From positions 1 to 64,000 of the forward strand of contig DASZWQ010000194.1 of the NCBI GenBank assembly GCA_035546535.1: a stretch of DNA of 64,000 nucleotides, written 5' to 3'. The translations under genes were made by a program, and so were the position numbers. The DNA is from Pirellulales bacterium. Its GTDB lineage: Bacteria > Planctomycetota > Planctomycetia > Pirellulales > JACPPG01. Below are positions 37,957 to 45,464 of this stretch, one piece after another; the stretch's first letter is position 1, and each line of letters opens with the position of its first letter. Below the pieces are notes generated by a model. That model ran no database searches, was not told the origin of the DNA, and saw only the letters and a list, made by a program, of their open reading frames with translations.

Positions 37957-38161
37957 ATGCCTGTCATTATGTTGTCTGACGAGGCTGGCCGGTTCACGAC
38001 GGAAGGGATCTTTTTGCGCGCAGGGATAAAGTAAGGACTGTGAACAAAAGATCTGGGTCACAGAGTCGTCTCAGTGAATCAGATCCGCTGTGCCCCGGCT
38101 TTGGAGAGCGCAGAAAGCTGCGACCGGTTGAGAATCGCGACATGCAACGGAGCGAAATCAC

Positions 38162-38893
38162 TCAGCCCGAGGCGGGAAATTTCGATTCGTAGCGCAGGCT
38201 GTCTACGAAGTGCTTGGCCTGCTCGAAATCGTTGGGGCTGTATTCGTCGAGGTTACTCTTCAGCAGACCCATCAACCGGTCGCAAGCCTTGTTGATGTCG
38301 CGATAGCTCTCGGCGCCGATGAAGCCAGAGATCGTGGCCCGCGACTTGAACAGATTTTCGAGTTCGTCGCAGACATCGATGTACTTGGGATCTTGCAAGA
38401 TGATGGGCCAGTGGATTCTGCCGGTCGTCGGATCCAATTGCTCGGCGTCCAGTCGCTTGGGCGCCGCATCGTGGGCGATCTTCGTGATCTCGTCCATCGA
38501 CAGTCGGGTGTGATCGGCAATATAGGCGCGATGCGCCTGCCGCATCTGGTAGTAAGCGTTAGTCCACTGAATGCGGTTGCTGATGTCCTGGCTGCGCGCG
38601 AGCGTATAATTTTGCACGGCCATTGAGTTCTGCAGATTCGCGTAGCCCGAAGCGGCGATCATGCTGGCAAAGCCGAATTCGGCCGCCGACTGTGGTGTGC
38701 CCGCCATTCCAAATCCGCCATAGCCGAATCCGCCGTAGGGTAGAAACCCTCCGCCGAAACCGCCTCCGCCGTTGCGCACGGTGATGTTGGTGGCGGGGTT
38801 AGCAGCCGGCTGGTTTTGCGCTCGAGCCCATGGTGCTCCACAGGCCGCGACGATTAGCAACGTCCCTACAATCGTGTTAATCGGCTGGCGCAT
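38162..38893 (-). CDS. Exported Gly-rich hypothetical protein
   Basis: A 243-residue protein with a signal peptide (about 1-25, WARAQNQ). A Gly/Phe/Tyr-rich stretch (about 42-66, GGGGFGGG and YGGFGYGGFG) is followed by a helical soluble part with an NAYYQMRQAHRAYI segment. The mature protein has an isolated CDELENL and KACDRL. I know similar proteins only as planctomycete hypotheticals. The divergent neighbour is the HEAT-repeat gene. Confidence 0.75.
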   Translation of the reverse strand: MRQPINTIVGTLLIVAACGAPWARAQNQPAANPATNITVRNGGGGFGGGFLPYGGFGYGGFGMAGTPQSAAEFGFASMIAASGYANLQNSMAVQNYTLARSQDISNRIQWTNAYYQMRQAHRAYIADHTRLSMDEITKIAHDAAPKRLDAEQLDPTTGRIHWPIILQDPKYIDVCDELENLFKSRATISGFIGAESYRDINKACDRLMGLLKSNLDEYSPNDFEQAKHFVDSLRYESKFPASG

Positions 38894-39045
38894 TTCTCGT
38901 TTCCTCTCAAGACAAATCGAAAAGGGCTTCCTGCAGTCGACCGCGGGCGCGATGCTTGATCTTAGCGACGACCGCCGATATCAGGTTCCGCTGCGGGCCG
39001 GGAATCTAGCACGAAATCGACCGAAATACCGGCGGTCCATTCCAA

Positions 39046-39074
39046 TAGACTTCCCAAATACCCAAGTTTATACT
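39046..39074 (+). promoter_or_regulatory. Candidate sigma-70 promoter of the HEAT-repeat gene
   Basis: -35 TAGACT (39046-39051), 17-base spacer, -10 TATACT (39069-39074), about 88 bases of leader before the ATG at 39169. The -10 matches five of six consensus bases. Confidence 0.4.
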
Positions 39075-39168
39075 CGAAAAATGCGTGCATCAAGCTCGAC
39101 GACGTCGAGTCCTTATGTTGCGCAGGCCCCCGTTTCAAATCTCGGAACTTCGTGCCCGGAGTGACCCT

Positions 39169-40977
39169 ATGCGCCGCCTGATTTGGCTCGTTGTCTGCCT
39201 CTGTTTTGCGGCGACCTGGCCGCAGTTGCTGGCGGCGCAAGAGCCGGACGTGGCGAAGCTGACCGCCGCGCTCGACGGCGCTTCGGCGGAACAAGCGGCA
39301 GACGGCCTGGCGCGGTTAGGACCGCGCGCGAAAGCGGCCGTGCCCGCCTTGACCAAGGCGCTCGACAATGCCAATGCCGACGTGCGTTGGCGATCAGCCC
39401 GGGCCCTTGGCTCGATCGGCCGCGATGCGTCGTCGGCCGTGCCAGCGCTCGCGAAGCATTTGAGCGACAAGGAAGCTGCCATGCGGACGCAATGCGTGGC
39501 GGCCCTAGGCAAGATTGGCGCCTCGGATGAGAAGTCCATTGCCGCGATGAGCAAATGCGTCGTCGACGACGAACCGCACGTGCGGCGTGCCGCGATCCAG
39601 GCGCTGCGACGTCTGAAGCCTGATCCCAAGGCGATTATTCCCAGCCTGTTGCAGGTCATGCACGACGCGCAGCCCGACGTCGCCATGTCGGCGATGGCCG
39701 CGCTGTCGGACATGGGCGAGATGGCCGTTCCGGCTCTGATCGACTCGCTATCGAACAAGACCTCGCGCCATTGGGCTGCGGTCGTGTTGGCCGAGATCGG
39801 ACCCAAGGCTGCCGATGCGGCGCCGGCCCTGACGGGACTGGTCAAGGACCCCGAACCGGAAGTCCGCATGCAGGCGATCATCGCCTTGGGCCAGATCGGC
39901 GGAGCGGCCGCGAAGACCGCCGTGCCGGCGATCATCGACGCATTGCAGGATTCCGAGCCGGCCGTGCGCTACGGGGCGGCTTTCGCGCTAGGTAAGTTGC
40001 GTGCCCAGGAAGCGGCCGATGCCCTCGATAAGCTGACCAAGTCGGACGACGCCACGCTCAAGCTCGTGGCCGTGTGGGCGATGGCGCGGATCCATCCCGA
40101 CGATCCCGCGGCCGTGCGCAGCGCGATGGAAGCCATCGCCGAGGCGATCCGCAGCGAAGATCCGCAACTGAGCCGCACCGCGGCCCGGGCCTTGGCCGAG
40201 ATCGACGGTTCGGGCGCTTCACTCACGCCGGCCATCAAGGCGGCGCTCGACGAGATGGACCCCACGGTCATCGAACATGTCATGGAGGCGCTGGCCACGG
40301 TCGGTGCCGAAGCGGTGCCAGTTCTGACCGCCGCTCTAACCGATGAAAAGACGCGCAGTGCCGCCGTCCGAGCCCTGGGACAAATCGGTCCCGAGGCAAA
40401 GGCCGCGGCGCCCGGCCTCACGGCCCTGCTAAACGAGAAGGATAACGAGTTGGTCAGCGACGCGGCGCTCGCGCTCGCCGCGATCGGCCCCGATTCCGCG
40501 AAGGCCGTGCCGGCACTCGCCGGACTGTTGTCGAAGGATGACCCAGGCTGCCGATACGCCGCGGTGCTGGCCCTGGGGCGCATCGGACCGACCGCCAAGA
40601 GCACGGTGCCGGCGCTACAGAAGCAAATCAGCAAGGAGCCGATGTTGGCGATCGCCAGCGTGTGGGCGATCAAGCGGATCGATCCAACGAATCGGGCACT
40701 CGCGCCCACGGCGCTTCCGGTTCTCACGAAACTCGTGACCGCCAAGGATGAAATCCTGCGCGTGCAGGCCGCCGGCGCGCTGGGCGATCTCGGTCCGGAA
40801 GCACGCGACGCTGTGCCGCTCTTGAAAAAGATGCTCGACGATCCGCACGAGGAAGTCCGCCGCACAGCGACCGAAGCCCTGGCAAAGATTCAGGGGACGG
40901 CGCCGGACAAGGCTCCGGCCGCTCCGGGCAAAGCGCCGACCGCTCCCAGCAAAAGCGCACCGACCAAGGGGCGGTAG
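39169..40977 (+). CDS. Exported HEAT-repeat protein
   Basis: A 602-residue protein with a signal peptide (1-23, LLAAQ) and then about 15 HEAT/PBS-lyase-like repeats, each around 35-37 residues and carrying the A(A)xALGxIGxxAxxAVPAL pattern. The C terminus is a low-complexity Ala/Pro/Lys tail. Such repeats form a superhelical scaffold for protein binding; no catalytic residue is visible. ATG 39169 precedes the signal; an upstream start at 39085 adds 28 Arg-rich residues and is rejected. Confidence 0.88.
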   Translation: MRRLIWLVVCLCFAATWPQLLAAQEPDVAKLTAALDGASAEQAADGLARLGPRAKAAVPALTKALDNANADVRWRSARALGSIGRDASSAVPALAKHLSDKEAAMRTQCVAALGKIGASDEKSIAAMSKCVVDDEPHVRRAAIQALRRLKPDPKAIIPSLLQVMHDAQPDVAMSAMAALSDMGEMAVPALIDSLSNKTSRHWAAVVLAEIGPKAADAAPALTGLVKDPEPEVRMQAIIALGQIGGAAAKTAVPAIIDALQDSEPAVRYGAAFALGKLRAQEAADALDKLTKSDDATLKLVAVWAMARIHPDDPAAVRSAMEAIAEAIRSEDPQLSRTAARALAEIDGSGASLTPAIKAALDEMDPTVIEHVMEALATVGAEAVPVLTAALTDEKTRSAAVRALGQIGPEAKAAAPGLTALLNEKDNELVSDAALALAAIGPDSAKAVPALAGLLSKDDPGCRYAAVLALGRIGPTAKSTVPALQKQISKEPMLAIASVWAIKRIDPTNRALAPTALPVLTKLVTAKDEILRVQAAGALGDLGPEARDAVPLLKKMLDDPHEEVRRTATEALAKIQGTAPDKAPAAPGKAPTAPSKSAPTKGR

Positions 40978-40980
40978 TCG

Positions 40981-41066
40981 GTCCTTAGTAGTCAGTAGTC
41001 AGTAAGCGGGCACGTTCGCCTATCGACATTAGCCGCCGGGCTTGCCCGGCGCTCCTCACCGCTGAC
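40981..41066. repeat. Dispersed foldback-type repeat, copy related to 45335-45464
   Basis: Begins with AGTAGTCAGTAGTCAGTA and holds the GCCGCCGGGCTTGCCCGGCG core. Read on the opposite strand, the order (GGTCAGCGG, CGCCGGGCAAGC, GGCGGCTAA, TACTGACTACTGAC) matches the element at 45335-45464. Confidence 0.65.
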
Positions 41067-41138
41067 CAAGTCGTCGATGGCCGTCGGACGCCGCAGAGCG
41101 ACCCATCGTGATTTCTTTTTTCGCTCTGCATGTAACAA

Positions 41139-41170
41139 ATTCGCCCCCTTGCGCATTAAAGAGGGCGAAT
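41139..41170 (-). terminator. Hairpin after the DUF1080 gene
   Basis: ATTCGCCC (41139-41146) pairs with GGGCGAAT (41163-41170). On the minus strand it is followed by TTGTTAC, 42 bases past the stop of the DUF1080 gene. A moderate intrinsic terminator. Confidence 0.5.
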
Positions 41171-41211
41171 GACGACCTTCGCAGCCCTAAACACCGCGAG
41201 CGCGACCAGCG

Positions 41212-41841
41212 TCATTTCTCTACGATCGTGATGTCCTTGTACCAGGCTTCGCTGGGCGGGCCGCCGTGGATTTGCAGGCCGATAACGCCGGTTTGCGGGA
41301 TCGAATCATCCGGCTCGGTGTAATCGACCGTGGCCAGGCCGTTGATCCACAGTTGGATCCGCTTGCCGACGGCCAGAATGCGGTAGTCGTTCCAGTCGTC
41401 GCGTTTGAGCACTTTGTCGACGGCGTCCAGGTCGGCCTTTACCAGAATCTTGTTGCGGCGCGACTCGTCGTATAGCGAGCCCCACCAGCCGTCGCCCAGG
41501 TCGGCCTGATAGCCGGATACCTCGTGATGGTTGGGAACCCGCTTGCTACGAAATTGGATGCCGGCATTGGCTCCCTTGCCCAACACCTTGAACCTGGCAT
41601 TGAGTTCGAAATCGCGGTATTCGCGCGTGGTACACAGAAATTCGTTGCGCGGGATGCGCTTGTCCAACATGCCGCCGACGATCGCACCGTCCTGGACGCG
41701 GAACATCTCCAGGTTCCCTTCCCAGCCCGTTAATGTCCGGCCGTCGAAGAGTTTGACGGTTTCGGCGCCGCGCGCCGAAGAGCTAAGCAAACAGGCCCCC
41801 AGCAGGTACAGTAGCGCTCGAGTAATGCGGCGATTCATCAT
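41212..41841 (-). CDS. Exported DUF1080 (3-keto-disaccharide hydrolase / GH16-like) protein
   Basis: A 209-residue protein with a signal peptide (about 1-25, SSARGAET) and one DUF1080 domain, a concanavalin-like jelly roll very common in planctomycetes. Family blocks seen are LFDGRTLTGWEG, FELNARFKVLGKGANAGIQFRS, HEVSGYQADLGDG and the C-terminal GVIGLQIHGGPPSEAWYKDI. Members are annotated as 3-keto-disaccharide hydrolases; the activity of this one is unproven. ATG 41841 or the adjacent ATG 41838 both follow GGAG. Confidence 0.9.
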   Translation of the reverse strand: MMNRRITRALLYLLGACLLSSSARGAETVKLFDGRTLTGWEGNLEMFRVQDGAIVGGMLDKRIPRNEFLCTTREYRDFELNARFKVLGKGANAGIQFRSKRVPNHHEVSGYQADLGDGWWGSLYDESRRNKILVKADLDAVDKVLKRDDWNDYRILAVGKRIQLWINGLATVDYTEPDDSIPQTGVIGLQIHGGPPSEAWYKDITIVEK

Positions 41842-42031
41842 CAAGACTCCGTGATTCGGGGCGGGCGACCGAGTGTTTCTGCGCGCCCAAGCATACTCGG
41901 CAAAGTGTCCGGATGCCATTTACCGCTTGAGGTGCAGACAGGATTCCGAAGCCGCAAGGCCGCTCGCCCACGCTTGCCCGTCGCGGTATTATTGCAGCGC
42001 CCCTCAGACAATCGGTTCCAGGGAGGATTGC

Positions 42032-42526
42032 ATGAGCACGCTGTCGACCGTCATTGAAACGATCAAGTTCAACCGCGATCGCACCCTCAAGACACTATCC
42101 ACCGTCGATGCGGAGCCGAACCCTCGCTCCGTTCTGGCCTGGCGCCCGGGGCCGGGCCGGGCACACATCGGGTGGCAACTGATGCATATTGGCATTACCG
42201 AGGAGCTGTTCGCCAGCGACCGCCTGGGCAAACCGAAGCCGCCGGCTTACGCCGAATACTTCGCGCGTTTCAAAGGCGGCAGCACTCCCGACGACGATGT
42301 ACCAACGCCCGATTTCATTCGCCGCGTGCTGGGCGAAACGCGCGAACGACTGCTAGCGACCCTCGGGCAGCTCGATGAGAATGGGCTCGACGTGATCCCC
42401 GATGGCCTGCTGAAAGAGCGCGGTTGGTCGCTGCGGACGGCCTTGCAGGTGATCGCCTGGCACGAACCGCATCACCAAGGGCAGGCGCACATCACGTACA
42501 ATCTGTACAAGGCCGCGACGAAGTAG
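42032..42526 (+). CDS. DinB-family protein
   Basis: A 164-residue four-helix-bundle protein of the DinB/YfiT-like type. The three metal-ligand His positions appear as H of WQLMHI (helix 2) and the HEPHHQGQ block (helix 4), the pattern seen in metal-dependent thiol S-transferases and DinB proteins. Substrate unknown. ATG 42032 has a GGGAGG ribosome-binding site; upstream codons are rejected. Confidence 0.85.
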   Translation: MSTLSTVIETIKFNRDRTLKTLSTVDAEPNPRSVLAWRPGPGRAHIGWQLMHIGITEELFASDRLGKPKPPAYAEYFARFKGGSTPDDDVPTPDFIRRVLGETRERLLATLGQLDENGLDVIPDGLLKERGWSLRTALQVIAWHEPHHQGQAHITYNLYKAATK

Positions 42527-42613
42527 ATCCCCGCGCTCGACAAGCGTGGCCTGCACGCCGCAGCGAACGCGACCAACAAGCATTTTGACTTCCTACACAG
42601 AGCAAAGACCTCT

Positions 42614-44032
42614 ATGACGACCTCGACTGTCCGCCCCGCCAACTTGCACGAGCTGCGCGAGAGCGGCTGGGTCTCGAAAACCGTCAAGCGCGAGATCTAC
42701 GATAACTTCATGGCCCGGCTGGCCGAGGACGAGGAGCTGTTTCCCGGCATCGTCGGTTACGAGAACACGGTCGTTCCCGAAATCAACCTGGCCCTCATCG
42801 CGCAGCATGACATGCTGTTCCTGGGCGAAAAGGGACAGGCCAAGAGCCGGCTGATGCGATCCCTGGTACGGTTCCTCGACGACGAGATTCCCTACATCGA
42901 TATTCCCGAGGCGCCGTTGCACGACGATCCGTTTCACCCGATCAGCGGCGTTTGCAAACGCTTTCTGGCCGAAACGCCCGAAGGACGCGTGCCGATCGGT
43001 TGGTGGCCACGCAGCGAGCGCTATGCCGAACGACTGGCGCCCGGCACCAAGTTCGCCGACATCATCGGCGAAATCGATCCCGCGAAACTCGCCGGCGGTA
43101 CCAGCATGTCGGCCGAAGAGGCTTTGCACTTCGGGCTGATTCCGCGCATGCACCGCGGCATCTTCGCCATGAACGAACTGCCCGAACTGGACGAGCTGGT
43201 TCAGGTGGGCCTGTTTAACATCCTGGAAGAGCGCGACGTGCAGATTCGCGGCTTTCCGGTGAAGTTCGATATCGACGTGCTGATTCTCTTCTCGGCCAAC
43301 CCGGCGACGTACAACCGCAGCGGCAAGGTGATCCCGCAATTGAAGGACCGCATCGGGTCGGTCATCCACACGCACTATCCGCTCGAGCGCGACCTGGGCA
43401 TCCAGATCATGCAGCAAGAGGCGGGCATCGACCTGGAGGGCGATTTCCCCGTCGTGGTCCCGTACTTCATGCGCGAAATCATCGAGGAGATCAGCATCGT
43501 CGCCCGGCGCTCGAAATACGTCGATCATCAATCAGGCGTGAGCGCGCGGTTCAGCATCGCGAACTATCGCACCCTGGTCGCGAGCGCCCGGCAGCGCGGG
43601 GCCCGGCTGGGCGAGCGACCCGCGGTCCCCCGGATCAGCGACCTGGGGCACATCTACTCGTCGTCACTGGGCAAACTGGAACTCGACATGATGGGGAGCC
43701 ATCAAATGTCCGAGCGGCAAGTGCTCGACGCCATCGTGGCCGAGGCGATCCGCAACGTCTTCGAACAATACGTCGACCGGCACGGACTGGAGGAGATCGC
43801 CAAGATCTTCGGCGACGGCGTGAAGATCGAAGTTGGCGACATGCTCCCATCGGCCGCTTACGCCCAGCGGTTGCAGCGCGTGCCGCCCGCCTGGGACAAG
43901 GCTTTCGAGGTCAACGCGTCGAGTGATCCGGCGGTGCGGGCCTCGTGCGTCGAATTCGTGCTTGCCGGGCTCTACGCGACCGACCGTATCTCGCGCGCTC
44001 AGCAGCGCGGGCGGATCACGTACGAGTTGTGA
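42614..44032 (+). CDS. MoxR/BchI-like AAA+ ATPase
   Basis: A 472-residue ATPase with Walker A GEKGQAKS (71-78), the [17 protein letters not shown] block (Walker B region, NEL in place of DEL) and [27 protein letters not shown] (sensor 1 and Arg finger region), typical of the Mg-chelatase subunit I/MoxR group. These ATPases normally act with a von Willebrand A protein as a metal-insertion or assembly chaperone, and in planctomycetes the VWA gene is usually next door; none is in this window. The gene is convergent with the GNAT gene. Confidence 0.87.
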   Translation: MTTSTVRPANLHELRESGWVSKTVKREIYDNFMARLAEDEELFPGIVGYENTVVPEINLALIAQHDMLFLGEKGQAKSRLMRSLVRFLDDEIPYIDIPEAPLHDDPFHPISGVCKRFLAETPEGRVPIGWWPRSERYAERLAPGTKFADIIGEIDPAKLAGGTSMSAEEALHFGLIPRMHRGIFAMNELPELDELVQVGLFNILEERDVQIRGFPVKFDIDVLILFSANPATYNRSGKVIPQLKDRIGSVIHTHYPLERDLGIQIMQQEAGIDLEGDFPVVVPYFMREIIEEISIVARRSKYVDHQSGVSARFSIANYRTLVASARQRGARLGERPAVPRISDLGHIYSSSLGKLELDMMGSHQMSERQVLDAIVAEAIRNVFEQYVDRHGLEEIAKIFGDGVKIEVGDMLPSAAYAQRLQRVPPAWDKAFEVNASSDPAVRASCVEFVLAGLYATDRISRAQQRGRITYEL

Positions 44033-44079
44033 GCTTAGCCTGTGCGGCACACGTAAGGCCGCGCGGCGGACGTCAGTGT

Positions 44080-44715
44080 CTACGCTCGTGGTTGTGGCGG
44101 GCGGAGCATTCCATAAACGGGGATGTCGTGCCCGCGCGGCGCCGTGCGCTCGGCAACCTGAAAGCCGTGCCGCTCGTAAAGCCGGACGTTCTGTTCCTGA
44201 TGCGTGTCGAGCCAGCAGGCTACTCCTTGGGCGTCGGCCTGGGCCAGCATGGGGCTCATCAAGCTGCTGCCGATGCCGCGGCCTTGCTGGCCGGGCTCGA
44301 CCCCGATGGCCGCCAGATACCAATGTGGCTCGGCGGCGTACTGGTGGTGCATCCGCCGACCGACTTCGTCGTAATCGAGCAGTCGACGGAAGCCGCGCAA
44401 TCCGAATCCCAGGGGCAGCCGCAACATGCCGGCCTGCACTTGCTGCCAAAAGTTGGGAATGTCGGTGCCTGGCCGCAGCCAGGCGGTGATGCCTGTGAAA
44501 TCGGCATTCGCATACGCCTCGCCGCGCGCGAGGCAATCCCACAAGAGGGCACCGTAGAGATGCGCCACCGCAGGTCCACGGCGTTTGTCACGTGGCTGCG
44601 CATAAACCATCAGGTTGTAATCGCAAAACGCGCGGCCTAGCACCGCCTTGGCGCGCGGAAAATCTCTTCGCTCAAGCCGCCGCATGCCTTCATTCGCGAT
44701 TCCCTGATTCATCAC
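44080..44715 (-). CDS. GNAT-family N-acetyltransferase
   Basis: A 211-residue acetyltransferase with the acetyl-CoA site GVEPGQQGRGIGSSLM (motif A, Q/RxxGxG/A) and the following CWLDTHQEQNVRLYERHGFQV block (motif B). The acceptor substrate is unknown. The N-terminal 30 residues form the acceptor-binding part. The gene starts 5 bases after the TfoX-like gene stop, so the two are probably co-transcribed. Confidence 0.88.
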   Translation of the reverse strand: MMNQGIANEGMRRLERRDFPRAKAVLGRAFCDYNLMVYAQPRDKRRGPAVAHLYGALLWDCLARGEAYANADFTGITAWLRPGTDIPNFWQQVQAGMLRLPLGFGLRGFRRLLDYDEVGRRMHHQYAAEPHWYLAAIGVEPGQQGRGIGSSLMSPMLAQADAQGVACWLDTHQEQNVRLYERHGFQVAERTAPRGHDIPVYGMLRPPQPRA

Positions 44716-44720
44716 GAAAC

Positions 44721-45059
44721 CTATTTAGATTTCTTCGCGGGCAACGACCGTACGAATCCCAGCCCGCGATTGATCCAGTCGCGCAAATCCTGCTCGGCGT
44801 CGAGTCCATCACCCGCGACGACGACCCAGCCGGTCATCGGCCGGCCGGTGACGTCGAACTCAGCGACAAAGGGAGACTCTAGCGCTTCGTGATAAGCGTC
44901 AGGCCCGACCCGCACAACAAGGCCGTCGCGCCAGAGCGCGACGCAGATGTTACCACGCAGGAGAAAGCCAAGGCCGCCGAACATTCTCCGCTCGGTAATG
45001 CCCCGTTCGCGCACAAGCGCGGTCCGGACGCGTTCGGCCAGCGAATGGCTGTACGGCAT
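44721..45059 (-). CDS. TfoX N-terminal domain protein
   Basis: A 112-residue protein matching the TfoX_N domain: ERRMFGGLGFLLRGNICVALW, then the RPMTGWVVV segment. It lacks the C-terminal TfoX part. Full TfoX is a competence regulator in gammaproteobacteria; stand-alone N domains have no assigned role. It sits between the MoaD-like and GNAT genes on the same strand. Confidence 0.85.
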   Translation of the reverse strand: MPYSHSLAERVRTALVRERGITERRMFGGLGFLLRGNICVALWRDGLVVRVGPDAYHEALESPFVAEFDVTGRPMTGWVVVAGDGLDAEQDLRDWINRGLGFVRSLPAKKSK

Positions 45060-45072
45060 GCGAGGATTTCCC

Positions 45073-45333
45073 TCACCCGCCGCCGATGGCAGGCAGGAAA
45101 TGAATTTCGCTCGTCGCTCGGATGGGCGTCAAGAGCCGTGAGGTCATCGAGCCATCGATCGAAACGGCCAGGCCGGGCGCGATCGCGTCGCTAACCACCA
45201 CGCGGTCGAACAAGCCGGGGCACTCGCCGTCGAGCTGCCGCAACACTTCGCGCAGCGTCCCACCACTGGCGGTCATCTGCGAGACACCGCCCGTCAGATC
45301 ACGCATCTGCGGCGGAAAGAATACGGTGGCCAT
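45073..45333 (-). CDS. MoaD/ThiS-family sulfur-carrier-like protein
   Basis: An 86-residue beta-grasp protein ending in Gly-Gly-Gly, so a C-terminal thiocarboxylate-forming tail is likely. It opens ATVFFPPQMRDLTGG and closes EIHFLPAIGGG, as in ubiquitin-like sulfur carriers. It may serve molybdenum cofactor synthesis for the molybdenum hydroxylase subunits encoded just upstream on the same strand, or another sulfur-transfer pathway. No adenylating enzyme (MoeB) is in the window. Confidence 0.85.
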   Translation of the reverse strand: MATVFFPPQMRDLTGGVSQMTASGGTLREVLRQLDGECPGLFDRVVVSDAIAPGLAVSIDGSMTSRLLTPIRATSEIHFLPAIGGG

Positions 45334-45334
45334 G

Positions 45335-45464
45335 GAAGTAGTAGTCGGTAGTCAGTAGCTAGTAGTCAGCGGACTCCCGCCGGGCAAGCATGGCGGCTAA
45401 ATGTTAATCGAGAACGCACTTTCATTTCGTTTACCGACTACTGATTACTGGCTACCGACTACTT
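45335..45464. repeat. Foldback element, AGTAGTC-type arms
   Basis: Left arm (about 45335-45369) and right arm (about 45431-45464) are imperfect reverse complements made of AGTAGTC/AGTCAGTAG units. The middle holds the core CGCCGGGCAAGC...GGCGGCTAA, shared with the element at 40981-41066. It fills the gap between the MoaD-like gene and the Mo subunit gene and overlaps the end of the latter. Confidence 0.7.

Noticed and set aside
45335-45464. CRISPR-like short repeats
   Set aside because: The units form two inverted arms, are only 7-10 bases and have no regular spacers; there are no cas genes in the window.
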